In this document: in pieces, positions 18,208-30,688 of the stretch
How positions within the stretch are numbered: position 1 is the stretch's first letter
Layout of the letters: each line of letters begins with the position of its first letter
The notes under the pieces: generated by a model
Databases searched by the model: none
What the model saw: only the letters and a program-made list of their open reading frames with translations
Told to the model about the DNA's origin: nothing
Assembly: GCF_014400405.1 (NCBI RefSeq)
Contig: NZ_CP060496.1
Coordinates: 1,860,001 to 1,924,000, forward strand
Length of the DNA stretch: 64,000 nucleotides
DNA from: Brachybacterium sp. Z12
GTDB lineage: Bacteria > Actinomycetota > Actinomycetes > Actinomycetales > Dermabacteraceae
Reading direction: 5' to 3'
Made by a program: the position numbers and the translations under genes

Positions 18208-18984
18208 ATGCTGATCCTGCTGCCGCCCTCGGAGACGAAGACGCGCCCTTCGGAGGTCGGTGCCGAGACGCTCGATCTGGCGGTGATGTCCCTGCCCTGT
18301 CTTCGGGACGCGCGGGAGGAGATGCTGCGCGCCGCACAGCACACCGCCGCCGGCCCCGACGCCGGGAAGCGGCTCGGCGTGCCCGCCTCGGCACCGGAGC
18401 TGGTGGGTCGCATGCTGCACCTCGCGCAGGAGCCCGTCGCCGCTCCCCTGGAGGTCTACTCCGGGGTGCTCTTCGATCAGCTCGAGAAGGGGGTGTCCCC
18501 GCGCAGGATCGTCAGATGCTGGTCCAGAGCGCCCTGTTCGGCCTGGTCGACGTCACACAAGACCGGATCCCCGCCTACCGCCTCTCCGCGAGCTCCTCGC
18601 TCGCGCAGCTGGGGAAGGCGGGCTCCTGGTGGGGGCGCCAGCTGCGACCGCTGGCCGAGAAACTGCGCGCCGAACACGCAGACGGCCCCTTCCCCGGTCG
18701 TCATCGACTGCCGTTCGGGGGCCTACCGCTCGATGATGCCGATGCGCAGAGGTGAGGGTGTGCGCGTGCTCGAGGTGGCGCCGGTGCAGGAGCGGGATGG
18801 AACACGGAAGGTCATCTCCCACGACGCGAAGCGATACCGCGGGCTGGTCGCACAGGTGCTGCTCTCGCTGGACTCGGCACCGGCCACGCCGGACGAGGTG
18901 GTCGATGCGGTGGGCGCAGGGCTCGGCGGACTGCAGATCGAGCTCGAAGGGGATCGGCTCGTCATCGTGGACCGGGTGGGCTGA
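18208..18984 (+). CDS. yaaA: Peroxide stress protein YaaA family (two compensating frameshifts)
   Basis: The family lowers free iron or protects DNA under oxidative stress. The N-terminus MLILLPPSETKTRP is the hallmark, followed by AAGPDAGKRLGVP, PLEVYSGVLFDQL, then in another frame MLVQSALFGLVDVTQDRIPAYRLS and SWWGRQLRPLAEKL, and back in the first frame VVIDCRSGAYRSMMPM and RKVISHDAKRYRGLVAQVLL. The frame leaves near 18508 (one base lost in a CCCC run) and returns near 18700. The total matches the family at about 259 residues. The first in-frame Met with a family-like continuation is at 18208. Confidence 0.88.
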   Translation: MLILLPPSETKTRPSEVGAETLDLAVMSLPCLRDAREEMLRAAQHTAAGPDAGKRLGVPASAPELVGRMLHLAQEPVAAPLEVYSGVLFDQLEKGVSPRRIVRCWSRAPCSAWSTSHKTGSPPTASPRAPRSRSWGRRAPGGGASCDRWPRNCAPNTQTAPSPVVIDCRSGAYRSMMPMRRGEGVRVLEVAPVQERDGTRKVISHDAKRYRGLVAQVLLSLDSAPATPDEVVDAVGAGLGGLQIELEGDRLVIVDRVG

Positions 18985-18989
18985 GCCGC

Positions 18990-19841
18990 TCAGGGGACGC
19001 GGCCGCTCCAGGGGTCGGTGGTGTGCTCGCTGAGGAGCACCTCGAGCCCCGGCAGCACCTCGCCGAGCAGCTGCTGGGCCAGCGGGAGCCAGAGCGCCTC
19101 GCTCGCGGCATGCGGCACATCGATCAACGCCGGCGCTGCGGAGGGATCCACAGCGGACTCGAGATGCTCGAGCGCCGGATGGTGGCGCAGATCAGAGGTG
19201 ATGTAGACATCGGCCTCAGCAGCGACCGCCGCGCCGAGGAACGAGTCCCCGGCCCCGGGGCAGACAGCCACCCGGCGCACCGGACGCTCAGCGGGACCTG
19301 TGTGCAGGATCCCCGGGCGGTGGCCGGGACCAGATCCGCGATCGCGGAGGCCAGCCCACCGACGGTGGTGGCCACGGGGAGCGTGCCCACCGCGCCCAAT
19401 CCGAAGCGATGGGAATCGTGCGCCGCCGCAGCCGGCGGCTCCCCGGGACCAAAGGTGCGGCGTCCTGCAGGTCCAGTGCCGAGATCCAGGCGCCGACGGT
19501 GCCGCGGGTGGAGCGGTCCACGTTGGTGTGCCCGCACCACAGGGCCGTCCCGTGCCGCAGCAGGGTCGTCACCACGGCGCCCTTCCCCTCATCCGCGGGC
19601 AGGAAGCTGGCTCCGCGCAGCAGCAGCGGATGATGGGTGACCAGCAGCTGCGCATCACGCTCGACTGCCTCCCGGGCCACGCAGACGGTGGGATCCACCG
19701 CCAGCAGCACCCGGCGCACCTCGGCGCCCCTCTCCCCCAGCACCAGGCCCACCCGGTCCCAGGACTCCGCCCAGCTCAGCGGATATGCCTCCTCGAGGGC
19801 GCCGATCACGGCGTCTACGGTCCGTGTGCTGCTCACCGTGC

Positions 19842-19845
<4 letters not shown>
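18990..19845 (-). CDS. Nif3-like dinuclear metal center protein (two frameshifts)
   Basis: Repaired length is about 285 residues, the short Nif3/YbgI form (GTP cyclohydrolase I type 2-like fold, function unsettled). Metal-binding features are LLVTHHPLLLRG, WCGHTNVDRS, VYITSDLRHHPALEH and the final LIDVPHAASEAL. The start region LEEAYPLSWAESWDRVGLVLG is typical. The gene is read in three frames with single-base losses near 19440 and 19300. The GTG start at 19845 overlaps the sufU stop by 4 bp (GTGA), placing it last in the sufS-sufU operon. Confidence 0.85.
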
Positions 19846-21967
<2,122 letters not shown>

Positions 21968-21978
<11 letters not shown>

Positions 21979-23126
21979 GGACGGATCCCTCGCCGGGTGC
22001 GGCGGGCTCGACCGGTGCGAACGCTCCTCGGGCTCGTCCGCGCCGATGCTCGAAGGCGCGGACATGATCCACACAGGACTGCATCAGATCGACAGCGCGG
22101 CCCAGGGTCGAGCCGAACGCCCAGGCCCAGAAGCGTCGCGAGACCGGATGACGTTCGACGGTCACGTGCAGCACGTAGGCGAGGGCGAGGGACGAACCCG
22201 GCGACCGCGCCGTAGACGAGCCACTTGTTCGATTCGGTCGCGAAGCGATCCAGGAGCATGTATCCGATATGGGCGTGCAGGAGGTACACCGGATAGGTCA
22301 GCGCACCGGCCGTCTTCGACCCTGGAAGTCTCAGGTTCCGCACCTGTGGGACCACGGTCGCGACGACCATCAGGAAGATCCCGGTCTTGAGGACCGTGGT
22401 CAGCGTCAGTTCGAGGGAGGAGATCGGGATGTAGGTGGCCAGCAGCCCGAGCACACGGTAGGCGGACCATCCCGACTCGGCGATGGAAGCGATGATCGCG
22501 CCGGCGGCGAACCATATGAAGTAGTTGCCGAGCAGCGGTGCGCTTCCCGTCAACCCTGGTGCGGCCACGGTCAGATACAGCATCCCGATCGCCCAGGCAG
22601 GCATCAGCGCCGCCACCCGATGCCCCTGGCCGAAGAGGATCAGGAGGAAGACCGCGACGTAGAACTGCAGTTCGTACAGGAGAGTCCAGTACACGCCATC
22701 GACGAACGGCTGGCCCAGCACCGTGGGGATCATGGTGAGGTTGGCGAGGAACTGCTCGACCGTGACCCCCATCCGCTCGCCGCCGAGCAAGAGGGCGAAG
22801 ACCGCGGTGATGGGCAGCGCGACCCAGAAGGCCGGATAGAGCCGCAGAGCGCGACCGACGGCGAACTGTCGCGCCGTCTTCCCGGCCACGGAGGTGGTGA
22901 TCACGTATCCGCTGATCATGAAGAACAGGTTCACGCCGAGGTAGCCGTACTGCGCGATCGCAGCGACGGGTTCGTGGGAGATGCTCCCGATCTTCCCGTT
23001 CTTGATGCCGTTGTACAGATAGTGGAATGCCATCACAGCAAGGGCGGCTGCGAGGCGGTAGTAGTCGATGATCTCGACCCGCGCGCGCGGCGCAGCGGGC
23101 GCTCCGGTTCCGGACATGCGCGGCAT
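21968..23126 (-). CDS. Acyltransferase 3 family membrane protein (frameshifted)
   Basis: This polytopic O-acyltransferase of about 386 residues (OafA/YrhL type) would acetylate or acylate cell-surface glycans. Motifs include EIIDYYRLAAALAVMAFHYLYNG (the catalytic His in A-F-H), GYLGVNLFFMISGYVITTS, FAVGRALRLYPAFWVA and YPVYLLHAHIGYML. About ten hydrophobic helices are visible. The frame breaks near 22197; the other frame supplies LALAYVLHVTVERHP and the cytoplasmic tail. ATG 23126 is the first start after the tRNA-Val gene, which lies 33 bp upstream. The gene is less GC-extreme at third positions than its neighbours, hinting at acquisition beside the tRNA. Confidence 0.82.
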
Positions 23127-23159
23127 CCTGACATCCTGAGATCTCTGTGTCTCGTCGGG

Positions 23160-23233
23160 TGGGTCGTGAGGGGCTCGAACCCCCGACCTCCTGGGTGTAA
23201 ACCAGGCGCTCTGACCAACTGAGCTAACGACCC
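23160..23233 (-). tRNA. tRNA-Val (anticodon TAC)
   Basis: A complete 74-base cloverleaf on the minus strand: acceptor GGGTCGT paired with ACGACCC, D-arm TAGCTCAGTTGG, anticodon stem CCTGG-TTTACAC-CCAGG giving anticodon TAC, and T-arm GGGGGTTCGAGCCCC. The 3' CCA is not encoded. It reads GTA and probably other valine codons. Confidence 0.95.
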
Positions 23234-23312
23234 GGGTGGGGCGGCACCCCGTGGTCCACGACAGATCGGGAACCGTGACGCTCCTCACGGGAGTGTCACG
23301 CCACTACGGCGG

Positions 23313-23731
23313 TCAGTTGACGCGGCTGGCCAGGCGAGTGCCGGTCCAATCCGGGGCGAGGGTCACCGTGCTCATCACCCGCAGACCGGCGATGCCGGCG
23401 CTCTCCTGGATCTCCCCGGCATCACGTGTCCGGGGCGTCCCGCCTTGGGGTTCATCACCCACACGGGAGCACCGGGCTCGATGTTGCGAAGGGTGTCCAC
23501 GAGGGCGTCGGTGAGGTCACCGTCGCCATCGCGCCACCAGAGCACGACGGCGTCCACGATCTCCTGGGTGTCCTCTTCCTCCAGCTCATCGCCGATGAGG
23601 TCCTCGATCGCATCGCGCAGATCGAGATCGACGTCGTCGTCGTAACCGATCTCCTGCACGATCTGGCCCGTGGTGAAGCTCAGCACCTCGGAGAGGGAGC
23701 TGGACGATGGGGCGTCGGACGACGGTGACAA
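23313..23731 (-). CDS. DUF3052 family protein (frameshifted at the C-terminus)
   Basis: Repaired length is about 139 residues. Family features are VLSFTTGQIVQEIGYDDDVD, the acidic helix IEDLIGDELEEEDTQEIVDAVVLWWRDGDGDLTDALVDTL, PVWVMNPKAGRPGHV, and, one frame over, EIQESAGIAGLRVMSTVTLAPDWTGTRL ending at 23313. One G is missing near 23425. A TTG start at 23731 is chosen because AAGGAG lies 7 bp upstream and the sequence begins directly with the family region. It is divergent from aceE, the usual actinobacterial arrangement. Function unknown. Confidence 0.88.
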
Positions 23732-24035
23732 GAAAGGACTCCTTAAGAGAGGGGGTTCGAACTGTGCAGCATGAGGAGCCGAATCGACCTCACGGCGTGC
23801 TGCGCGGGCCTGATTCTATGTCACCCGACACGCGCGTGCACTCCGGGACGAGAGTCCCTCTCCGCCCGCCAAGAATTCCGATGTCCGACGTGTCACATAT
23901 GCGGAGGCTCGGTGAAGGTCCCGCACCCACTCGGCGCAGGTAGGCTTGCACGCACCGAGGCCGCCGGAGCAGGGCCCACCGGCGATTCCCAGCTCCCATG
24001 GCCGGTCCATCCCCTCCCGTAGAGAGAAGGACAGT
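23732..24035. promoter_or_regulatory. Divergent intergenic region between DUF3052 and aceE
   Basis: This 304-bp stretch has no ORF I can support. It must carry the promoters of the DUF3052 gene (-) and of aceE (+). The ribosome site of aceE (GAAGGA near 24026) is visible at its right end. I see no riboswitch fold and no clear operator. Confidence 0.5.
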
Positions 24036-26780
24036 GTGAGTTCGCACGAGACCCCTCGTCCCATCGGCATCAACCTGCCGAGCCATGCGCAGGATCCGGA
24101 CCCGGAGGAGACCCGGGAGTGGCTGGAATCGTTCGACGGTCTCGTCGAGCATCGCGGCCAAGAGCGCGCCTCCGAGATCGTCCAGAGCCTGATCCAGCAT
24201 GCGCGGGACGAGGATCTGCACCTTCCCGATTCGCTCATGACGGATTACGTCAACACGATCCCCGTCGACGAGCAGCCCGAGTACCCCGGCGACGTGGAGC
24301 TCGAGAAGGAGCTGCGGAACATCAACCGCTGGAACGCGGCGATGGTCGTCCATCGCGCCCAGCGCCCCGAGGTGTCCGTGGGCGGTCACCTCTCGAGCTA
24401 CGCCTCCATCGCCACGATGTACGAGGTCGGCTTCAACCACTTCTTCCGCGGTCGCAACCATCCCGGCGGCGGCGACCACGTCTTCTTCCAGGGGCACGCC
24501 TCCCCGGAATCTACTCGCGCGCCTACATGATGGGCCGCCTCTCGCAGGAGGAGCTCGACGGCTTCCGCCAGGAAGTCTCCAGCGAGCACGGCATGCCCTC
24601 CTACCCGCATCCCCGCGCGATGCAGGACTTCTGGGAGTTCCCCACGGTCTCGATGGGCATCGGCCCCGTCGCCGCGATCGAGCAGGCCCTTCGACAAGTA
24701 CCTGCACAACCGCGACCTGAAGGACACCAGCGACCAGCACACCTGGGCGTTCCTCGGTGATGGTGAGATGGACGAGGTCGAGTCCCGTGGCGCGCTGCAC
24801 ATCGCCGCCAAGGAGCACCTGGACAACCTCACGTTCGTCGTGAACTGCAACCTGCAGCGGCTCGACGGCCCGGTGCGCGGAAACGGCAAGATCATCCAGG
24901 AGCTGGAGAGCCAGTTCCGCGGCGCCGGCTGGAACGTCATCAAGGTGATCTGGGGCGCCGGCTGGGATCCGCTCCTGGAGGAGTCGACCGACGGCGCTCT
25001 CATCGACCTGATGAACGCCACCCCGGATGGCGACTACCAGACCTACCGCGCCGAGTCCGGCGGGTTCATCCGCGACAACTTCTTCGGGCGTGACCCGCGC
25101 ACCAAGGCGCTCGTCGAGGACATGTCCGACGAGGACATCTGGTGGAAGCTCAACCGCGGCGGCCACGACGCGAAGAAGATCTACGCGGCGTTCAAGCAGG
25201 CCACGGAGCGTAACGGCAAGCCCACCGTGATCCTCGCCCACACCGTCAAGGGCTACCGCCTGGGCAAGAACTTCGCGGGCCGCAACGCGACCCACCAGAT
25301 GAAGAAGTTCACCCTCGATGATCTCAAGACGCTGCGTGACACCCTGCGCATCCCGATCAGCGATGAGCAGCTCGACTCCGGCAGCCTCTACGACGCACCG
25401 TTCTACCTGCCCGACGCCGACGCGCCGGTGATGAAGTACCTCAAGGAGCATCGCGCCGCCCTCGGCGGTCCGGTCCCCTCCCGCCGCACCGAGCACAAGC
25501 CGCTCAACCTGCCCGGCGACAAGGCCTACGAGGTCGTCAAGCGCGGTTCCGGCAAGCAGGAGATCGCCTCGACGATGGCGCTCGTGCGGCTGCTGAAGGA
25601 CCTGATGCGGGACAAGGAGACCGGCAAGCGCTGGGTCCCGATCGTTCCTGACGAGGCCCGCACCTTCGGCATGGACTCGCTGTTCCCGACGGCGGCGAAG
25701 ATCTACAACCCCGACGGTCAGAACTACCTGTCGGTGGACCGCGACCTGCTGCTGGCCTACAAGGAGTCCACCTCCGGCCAGATCAAGCACATGGGCATCA
25801 ACGAGATCAGCTCCACCGCGGCCTTCACCGCGGCGGGCACCTCGTACGCCACGCACGACTTCCCGATGATCCCGTTCTACATCTTCTACTCGATGTTCGG
25901 GTTCCAGCGCACCGGTGACTTCTTCTGGGCCGCCGGCGATCAGATGGCCAAGGGCTTCGTGATCGGCGCGACCGCCGGCAAGACGACGCTGGCGGGCGAG
26001 GGCCTGCAGCACATGGACGGCCACTCGCCGATCCTCGCCGCGACCAACCCCGGTGCGGTCATCTACGACCCGACCTACGGGTACGAGCTCGGCCACATCA
26101 TCCGCGACGGTCTGCAGCGCATGTACGGCGAGGACGACCGTGTGGCGGAAGTCTTCTACTACATCACCGTCTACAACGAGCCGATGGTGCAGCCCAAGGA
26201 GCCCGAGGGCCTGGATGTCGAGGGGCTGCTCAAGGGCATGTACCTGCTCGAGCCCAAGCCCGAGGGCGACGGTCCTGAGGCACAGCTGCTCGCCTCCGGC
26301 GTCGGTGTCCCGTGGGCGCTGCACGCGCGTGAGCTGCTGGCCGAGGACTGGGGTGTGCAGGCCAACGTCTGGTCGGTCACCTCGTGGACCGAGATGCGCA
26401 AGGAGGCTCAGGAGGTGGAGAAGTACAACCTCCTGAACCCGGAGGAGCCGCGCACACCGTGGATCTCGCAGCGGCTCGAGGGCGTCGAGGGTCCGTTCGT
26501 CGCGACCTCCGACTACGACTTCATGGTCCCGGACATGATCCGTGAGTGGATCCCGGGCCGGTACGGCGTGCTCGGCGCCGACGGCTGGGGCTTCTCGGAC
26601 ACCCGTCCGGCTGCGCGTCGTCACCTGAAGATCGATGCGCACTCGATGGTCGTCAAGGCCCTCCAGCTGCTCGCGAAGGAAGGCAAGGTCGATCCCTCGG
26701 TGGTCCGCCAGGCCATCGACAAGTACGACCTGACCAACGTCAACGCCGGCCAGTCCGGATCGTTCGGCGGCGAGTCCTGA
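24036..26780 (+). CDS. aceE: Pyruvate dehydrogenase E1 component, homodimeric (two frameshifts)
   Basis: AceE decarboxylates pyruvate with thiamine diphosphate and passes the acetyl group to the E2 lipoyl domain. Repaired length is about 915 residues. The ThDP/Mg motif is [18 protein letters not shown], with [16 protein letters not shown] completing G-D-G...[14 protein letters not shown] [37 protein letters not shown] and [16 protein letters not shown] [18 protein letters not shown] are also diagnostic. One G is lost near 24506 (before [10 protein letters not shown]) and two bases near 24690 (before [17 protein letters not shown]). GTG 24036 has GAAGGA upstream. It precedes the fatty-acid cluster that uses its product acetyl-CoA. 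Confidence 0.95.
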
Positions 26781-26791
26781 TCACCCCGTCG

Positions 26792-26863
26792 GGCCGTCCA
26801 TCCCTGTGATGGATGGCCCGGCGGTCTCTGCCCTGCCGGCCCGCTCCGCCTCGTGAGCGGGCC
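26792..26863 (+). terminator. Two tandem hairpins between aceE and fabD
   Basis: The first hairpin spans about 26792-26820 (GGGCC paired with GGCCC, and TCCATC with GATGGA). The second is a perfect 9-bp stem, GGCCCGCTC at 26838-26846 with GAGCGGGCC at 26855-26863, 8-base loop. They end before the fabD ribosome site at 26881. They probably terminate or attenuate aceE transcription ahead of the fab genes. Confidence 0.6.
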
Positions 26864-26891
26864 GTCCCCTTCTCTCCCCTGGAGGTTTCCC

Positions 26892-27839
26892 GTGCTCGCG
26901 ATCGTCTGCCCCGGTCAGGGGGCTCAGAAGCCCGGCTTCCTGAGTCCATGGCGTGAGCTCCCCGGTGTCGACGAGGCCCTCGCGGGGCTCTCCGAGGCCG
27001 CAGGCATCGACCTGCTGCGTCACGGCACCGAATCCGACGCGGACGCCATCCGCGACACCGCCGTGGCTCAGCCGCTGCTGGTGGCGGCGGGCATCCTCGC
27101 CGCCGGGGCCCTCCACCAGGGGAAGGACCTCCCCGCTGCTGATGTCCTCGCCGGACACAGCGTCGGCGAGCTCACGGCCGCCGCGCTCGGCGGGGTGCTC
27201 AGCGATGAGGACGCGATGCGTCTGGTCGCCGTCCGTTCGCAGGCGATGGCCGAGGCCGCCGCAGCCGAGCCCACCTCGATGGCGGCAGTGGTCGGCGGAG
27301 TGCGCGAAGAGGTCATCGCCGCGATCGAGCGTCATGGCCTGCACCCCGCGAACATCAACTCCGCCGCCCAGGTCGTAGCGGCAGGTTCCCGTGAGGCGAT
27401 CGCAGCCCTGGGAGAGGACGGCCCCGCCAAGGCCCGAGTGATCCCCCTGCAGGTCGCCGGAGCGTTCCACACCCCGTACATGACGGGCGCCCGTGAGCAG
27501 CTGGCCGCCTTCGCTCCGAGCCTGTCCCCCGCAGACCCGGTGGTTCCGCTGATCTCCAACGCCGGCGGTGAAGTCGTCACCTCTGGCAGCCGATATCTCG
27601 ACCTGATCGTCACCCAGGTCGCGTCCCCGGTCGATTGGGAGGCTTGCATGGCAGCCTTCCGAGCCCAGGGCGTCACCGCGATGATCGAGGTCGCCCCGGC
27701 CGGGACCCTGACAGGTCTGGCCAAGCGCGAGCTGAAGGGCATCGCGCTGGCGAACCTGAACACCCCTGACGATCTCGAGGCGGCCCGCACCCTGATGCGG
27801 GAGCACTCAGGCGTCGCCCCCACGGATCAGGAGAACTGA
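26892..27839 (+). CDS. fabD: ACP S-malonyltransferase
   Basis: This 315-residue enzyme moves malonyl from CoA to ACP. It starts LAIVCPGQGAQKPGFLSPW (oxyanion Q), has the nucleophile in VLAGHSVGELTAAALGG, the conserved Arg in VRSQAMAEAA, and the catalytic His in VAGAFHTPYM, plus IEVAPAGTLTGLAKR. GTG 26892 has a perfect GGAGG 6 bp upstream (26881-26885). It ends one base before the fabH start, so the two are cotranslated or tightly coupled. Confidence 0.95.
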   Translation: MLAIVCPGQGAQKPGFLSPWRELPGVDEALAGLSEAAGIDLLRHGTESDADAIRDTAVAQPLLVAAGILAAGALHQGKDLPAADVLAGHSVGELTAAALGGVLSDEDAMRLVAVRSQAMAEAAAAEPTSMAAVVGGVREEVIAAIERHGLHPANINSAAQVVAAGSREAIAALGEDGPAKARVIPLQVAGAFHTPYMTGAREQLAAFAPSLSPADPVVPLISNAGGEVVTSGSRYLDLIVTQVASPVDWEACMAAFRAQGVTAMIEVAPAGTLTGLAKRELKGIALANLNTPDDLEAARTLMREHSGVAPTDQEN

Positions 27840-27840
27840 C

Positions 27841-28841
27841 ATGGCCGTCTCGCTCACGCACCAGCCCACCGTCGTCGGCTCGCAGATTCTCGCCTATGGC
27901 GCGGCTCGCGGCGACGTCTCGGTCCCCAACGACGACCTCGTCGGCCCGATCGACTCCTCCGATGAGTGGATCCGGCAGCGCACCGGCATCATCACCCGCA
28001 CCCGGGCGAGCCAGGACGTCGGAGTGAAGGACCTGTCTCTGACTGCGGCGAAGGAGGCCATCGAGCGCTCCGGCATCGATCTGGAGACCCTCGACGCGAT
28101 CATCGTCTCGACCATCTCGTTCCCCTACCCCACCCCGTCGCTGGCGACCCTGCTGGCCGGTGAGCTGGGGCGGCCCGACGTCATCGCCTACGACATCTCC
28201 GCCGCCTGCGCGGGCTTCGCCTACGGCATCGGTCAGGCCGACTCGCTGATCCGCTCGGGCGCCGCGCGCAATGTCCTGGTGATCGGCGCGGAGAAGCTCT
28301 CCGACTTCGTCTCCCCACCGACCGCTCGATCTCGTTCCTGCTGGGAGATGGTGCTGGCGCAGCGGTCGTCGGCCCCAGCGATGTGCCGAAGATCGGCCCC
28401 ACCGTGTGGGGCAGCGACGGCGAGAACTGGGACACGATCCGCATGACCGGCTCGTCCATCGACTTCCGCGACGGCAAGGCCGAGTGGCCCACCCTCGAGC
28501 AGGACGGCCGGACCGTCTTCCGCTGGGCGGTGTGGCACACCGCCAAGAAGATCCGCGAGATGCTCGAACAGTCCGGGATCGGCATCGAAGACATCGACGT
28601 GTTCGTCCCCCACCAGGCGAACATGCGCATCATCGATGAGCTCGTCAAGCAGCTGAAGCTGCCTGAGGACGTGGTGGTCGGCCGGGACATCGCCGAGACC
28701 GGCAACACCTCCGCCGCCTCGATCCCGCTGGCCACGCACCGTCTGATCGAGGAGGGCGCGGCCCAGAGTGGCGACGTGCTGGTGCAGTTCGGCTTCGGTG
28801 CCGGACTGGCCTACGCCGGTCAGGTGCTGATCCTGCCCTGA
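27841..28841 (+). CDS. fabH: Beta-ketoacyl-ACP synthase III (frameshifted)
   Basis: FabH starts fatty-acid synthesis by condensing an acyl-CoA with malonyl-ACP. Repaired length is about 333 residues. The triad is Cys in YDISAACAGFAYGIG, His in DVFVPHQANMRIID and Asn in IAETGNTSAASIPLA. SSDEWIRQRTGIITRTRA near the start is family-typical. One C is lost from a run near 28316, where SPTDRSISFLLGDGAGAAVV should continue. ATG 27841 follows the fabD stop by one base. In actinobacteria such enzymes often prefer branched primers; that is family knowledge, not seen here. Confidence 0.95.
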
Positions 28842-28904
28842 TCGCCCGGTGGGCGGACTGTCACCCGCATCACCCCCACGGCTGACACGATCCGTGCTGG
28901 CCGA

Positions 28905-28930
28905 TTACCAAGTGGTAGCACGGGTAGTCT
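28905..28930 (+). promoter_or_regulatory. Candidate promoter/operator in front of acpP
   Basis: The fabH-acpP gap (126 bp) holds a palindrome TACCA-AG-TGGTA at 28906-28917 and, just downstream, a -10-like TAGTCT at 28925-28930, about 38 bp before the acpP ATG. ACP is needed in much higher amounts than the enzymes around it, so an internal promoter here is reasonable, and the palindrome is placed where a repressor would act. Both assignments are inference. Confidence 0.35.
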
Positions 28931-28967
28931 GTGACCGCCACACATCCGCACACCTGAAGGAGCACCC

Positions 28968-29216
28968 ATGGCACACACCGAGAACGAGATCCTCGAGGGC
29001 CTCGCCGAGATCGTCAACGAGGAGACCGGTGTCGCCACCGAGGACGTCAAGCTCGAGAAGTCCTTCACCGACGACCTCGACATCGACTCCATCTCGATGA
29101 TGACCATCGTCGTCAACGCCGAGGAGAAGTTCGACGTGCGCATCCCCGACGAAGAGGTCAAGAACCTCGCGACCGTCGGCGACGCCGTCAAGTACATCGC
29201 GGGCGCCCAGAACTGA
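28968..29216 (+). CDS. acpP: Acyl carrier protein
   Basis: This 82-residue acidic four-helix protein carries the growing acyl chain on phosphopantetheine attached to the Ser of DDLDIDSISMMTIVV (D-S-I/L motif, about residue 42). EEKFDVRIPDEEVKNLATVGDAV is the typical third and fourth helix. It has a strong GAAGGAG site before ATG 28968. Confidence 0.97.
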   Translation: MAHTENEILEGLAEIVNEETGVATEDVKLEKSFTDDLDIDSISMMTIVVNAEEKFDVRIPDEEVKNLATVGDAVKYIAGAQN

Positions 29217-29225
29217 GCCCCGCCT

Positions 29226-29256
29226 GACGCCCGGGACGCATCCCGTCCCGGGCGTC
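29226..29256 (+). terminator. Hairpin after acpP
   Basis: A perfect 13-bp inverted repeat, 29226-29238 and 29244-29256, with a 5-base loop, begins 10 bp after the acpP stop and ends 35 bp before fabF. It is likely a partial terminator or an mRNA-stabilising end that separates high acpP expression from fabF. Confidence 0.65.
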
Positions 29257-29291
29257 GCCGTCCCCTCAGCCCCTCAGACCCGGAGGTCCGT

Positions 29292-30532
29292 ATGTCCGCT
29301 TCCCGCTCACGAGTCGCCGTGACCGGCCTCGGCACCGTCAACCCGCTCGGCGGTGACGTCGCCTCCACCTGGGAGGCCGCACTGGCCGGGACCTCCACCG
29401 CGCGCACCTTCGACAACGACTGGAAGGAGCGCTACGGGCTGTCCGTGGACTTCGCCTGCCAGATCGTTCCCGGCGCGCTCGACTCCCTCACCCGCCCCGA
29501 GTCCAAGAAGTTGGACCCCTCCGGGCAGTACGCGATGGTCGCCGCGCGCGAGGCCTGGGCCGATGCCGGCGCTCCCGAGGTCGCCTCCGACCGACTCGGC
29601 GTCGTGGTCGGCACCGGCATCGGCGGCATCTGGACCACCCTGGACCAGTGGGACGTGGTGCGAGAGCGCGGCGCCCGCCGGGTCAATCCGTTCACCGTCC
29701 CGATGCTGATGGCGAACTCCTCGGCCGCCCACATCTCGATGGAGCTCGGCGCCCGCGCCGGTGCCCATACCCCCGTCTCCGCCTGCGCCTCCGGCGCTGA
29801 AGCGGTCGCCCTGGGCATGGGGATGATCCGTGATGGCCGGGCCGACGTGGTCGTCGTCGGTGGCACCGAGGCATCGATCCACCCGATGACCATCGCCGCC
29901 TTCGCGAACATCCCGCGCTCTCGAGCCGGGTCGATGATCCCGAGCACGCCTCGCGCCCCTACGACGTGGACCGCGACGGCTTCGTCCTCGGCGAGGGTGC
30001 AGCCATCCTGGTGCTCGAGAGCGAGGAGCACGCCGCCGCCCGCGGTGCTCGCGTGTACGCCTACGCCTCCGGGCGCGGCATGGCCTCCGACGCGCACCAC
30101 ATCTCCGCCCCCTCTCCCGAGGGCCAGGCCAGCGCAGTGCGCGAGGCCGTCGAGGATGCGGATGTCGCGGCGCAGGACATCGTGCACCTCAACGCCCACG
30201 GCACCTCCACCCCGCTCGGCGACATCGGCGAGCTCAACTCCGTCTCCACCGCACTGGGCGGGGTCACCGACCAGATCGTGGTCACCTCGACCAAGTCGAT
30301 GACGGGCCACCTGCTGGGTGGCGCCGGGGCGCTCGAGTCCGTCTTCTCGGCTCTCGCCTCGCACCACCGCCTCGCCCCGCCGACGATCAATATCGAGAAC
30401 CTCGATCCCGAGACCCCGATGCGGATCGCACAGAACACGCCGGTCGAGCTGCCCGGCGGCGACATCGCCGTGCTGAACAACGCGTTCGGTTTCGGCGGCC
30501 ACGACATCGCAGTGGTCTTCACCAGCGCCTGA
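29292..30532 (+). CDS. fabF: Beta-ketoacyl-ACP synthase II (frameshifted)
   Basis: FabF elongates acyl-ACP chains. Repaired length is about 413 residues. The catalytic set is Cys in TPVSACASGAEAVALG, His in VHLNAHGTSTPLGD and His in KSMTGHLLGGAGALES; NNAFGFGGHDIAVVF closes the protein. The start RVAVTGLGTVNPLGGDV is typical. The frame breaks near 29912 by one base (before ALSSRVDDPEHASRPYDVDRDGFVLGEG). ATG 29292 follows a GGAGG site. It is the last gene of the fatty-acid cluster. Confidence 0.95.
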
Positions 30533-30592
30533 TCGACGTGCCGGGCGGCGCTTCGCCGCGCCGCACAGCACCCGGTCCACCGCGCAGCACGC

Positions 30593-30645
30593 AGAACGGC
30601 GTTCGGAACACTTCCCTCACCGGAAGCTGTGCCGGGCGCCGTTCT
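30593..30645. terminator. Stem-loop between convergent fabF and DUF3145 genes
   Basis: AGAACGGCG at 30593-30601 pairs with CGCCGTTCT at 30637-30645 (9 bp). Inside the loop CTTCC and GGAAG can form a second 5-bp stem. Its position between convergent genes suits a bidirectional terminator. Confidence 0.5.
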
Positions 30646-30688
30646 CGGCTTCCATGGACTGGGCTTCCAGGGATGGGTGCAGCTGCGC

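Noticed and set aside
23790..26642. 950-codon open frame on the minus strand
   Set aside because: It is antisense to aceE over its whole length, has no recognisable family sequence, and follows from the strong codon bias of aceE. AceE has clear catalytic motifs on the plus strand.
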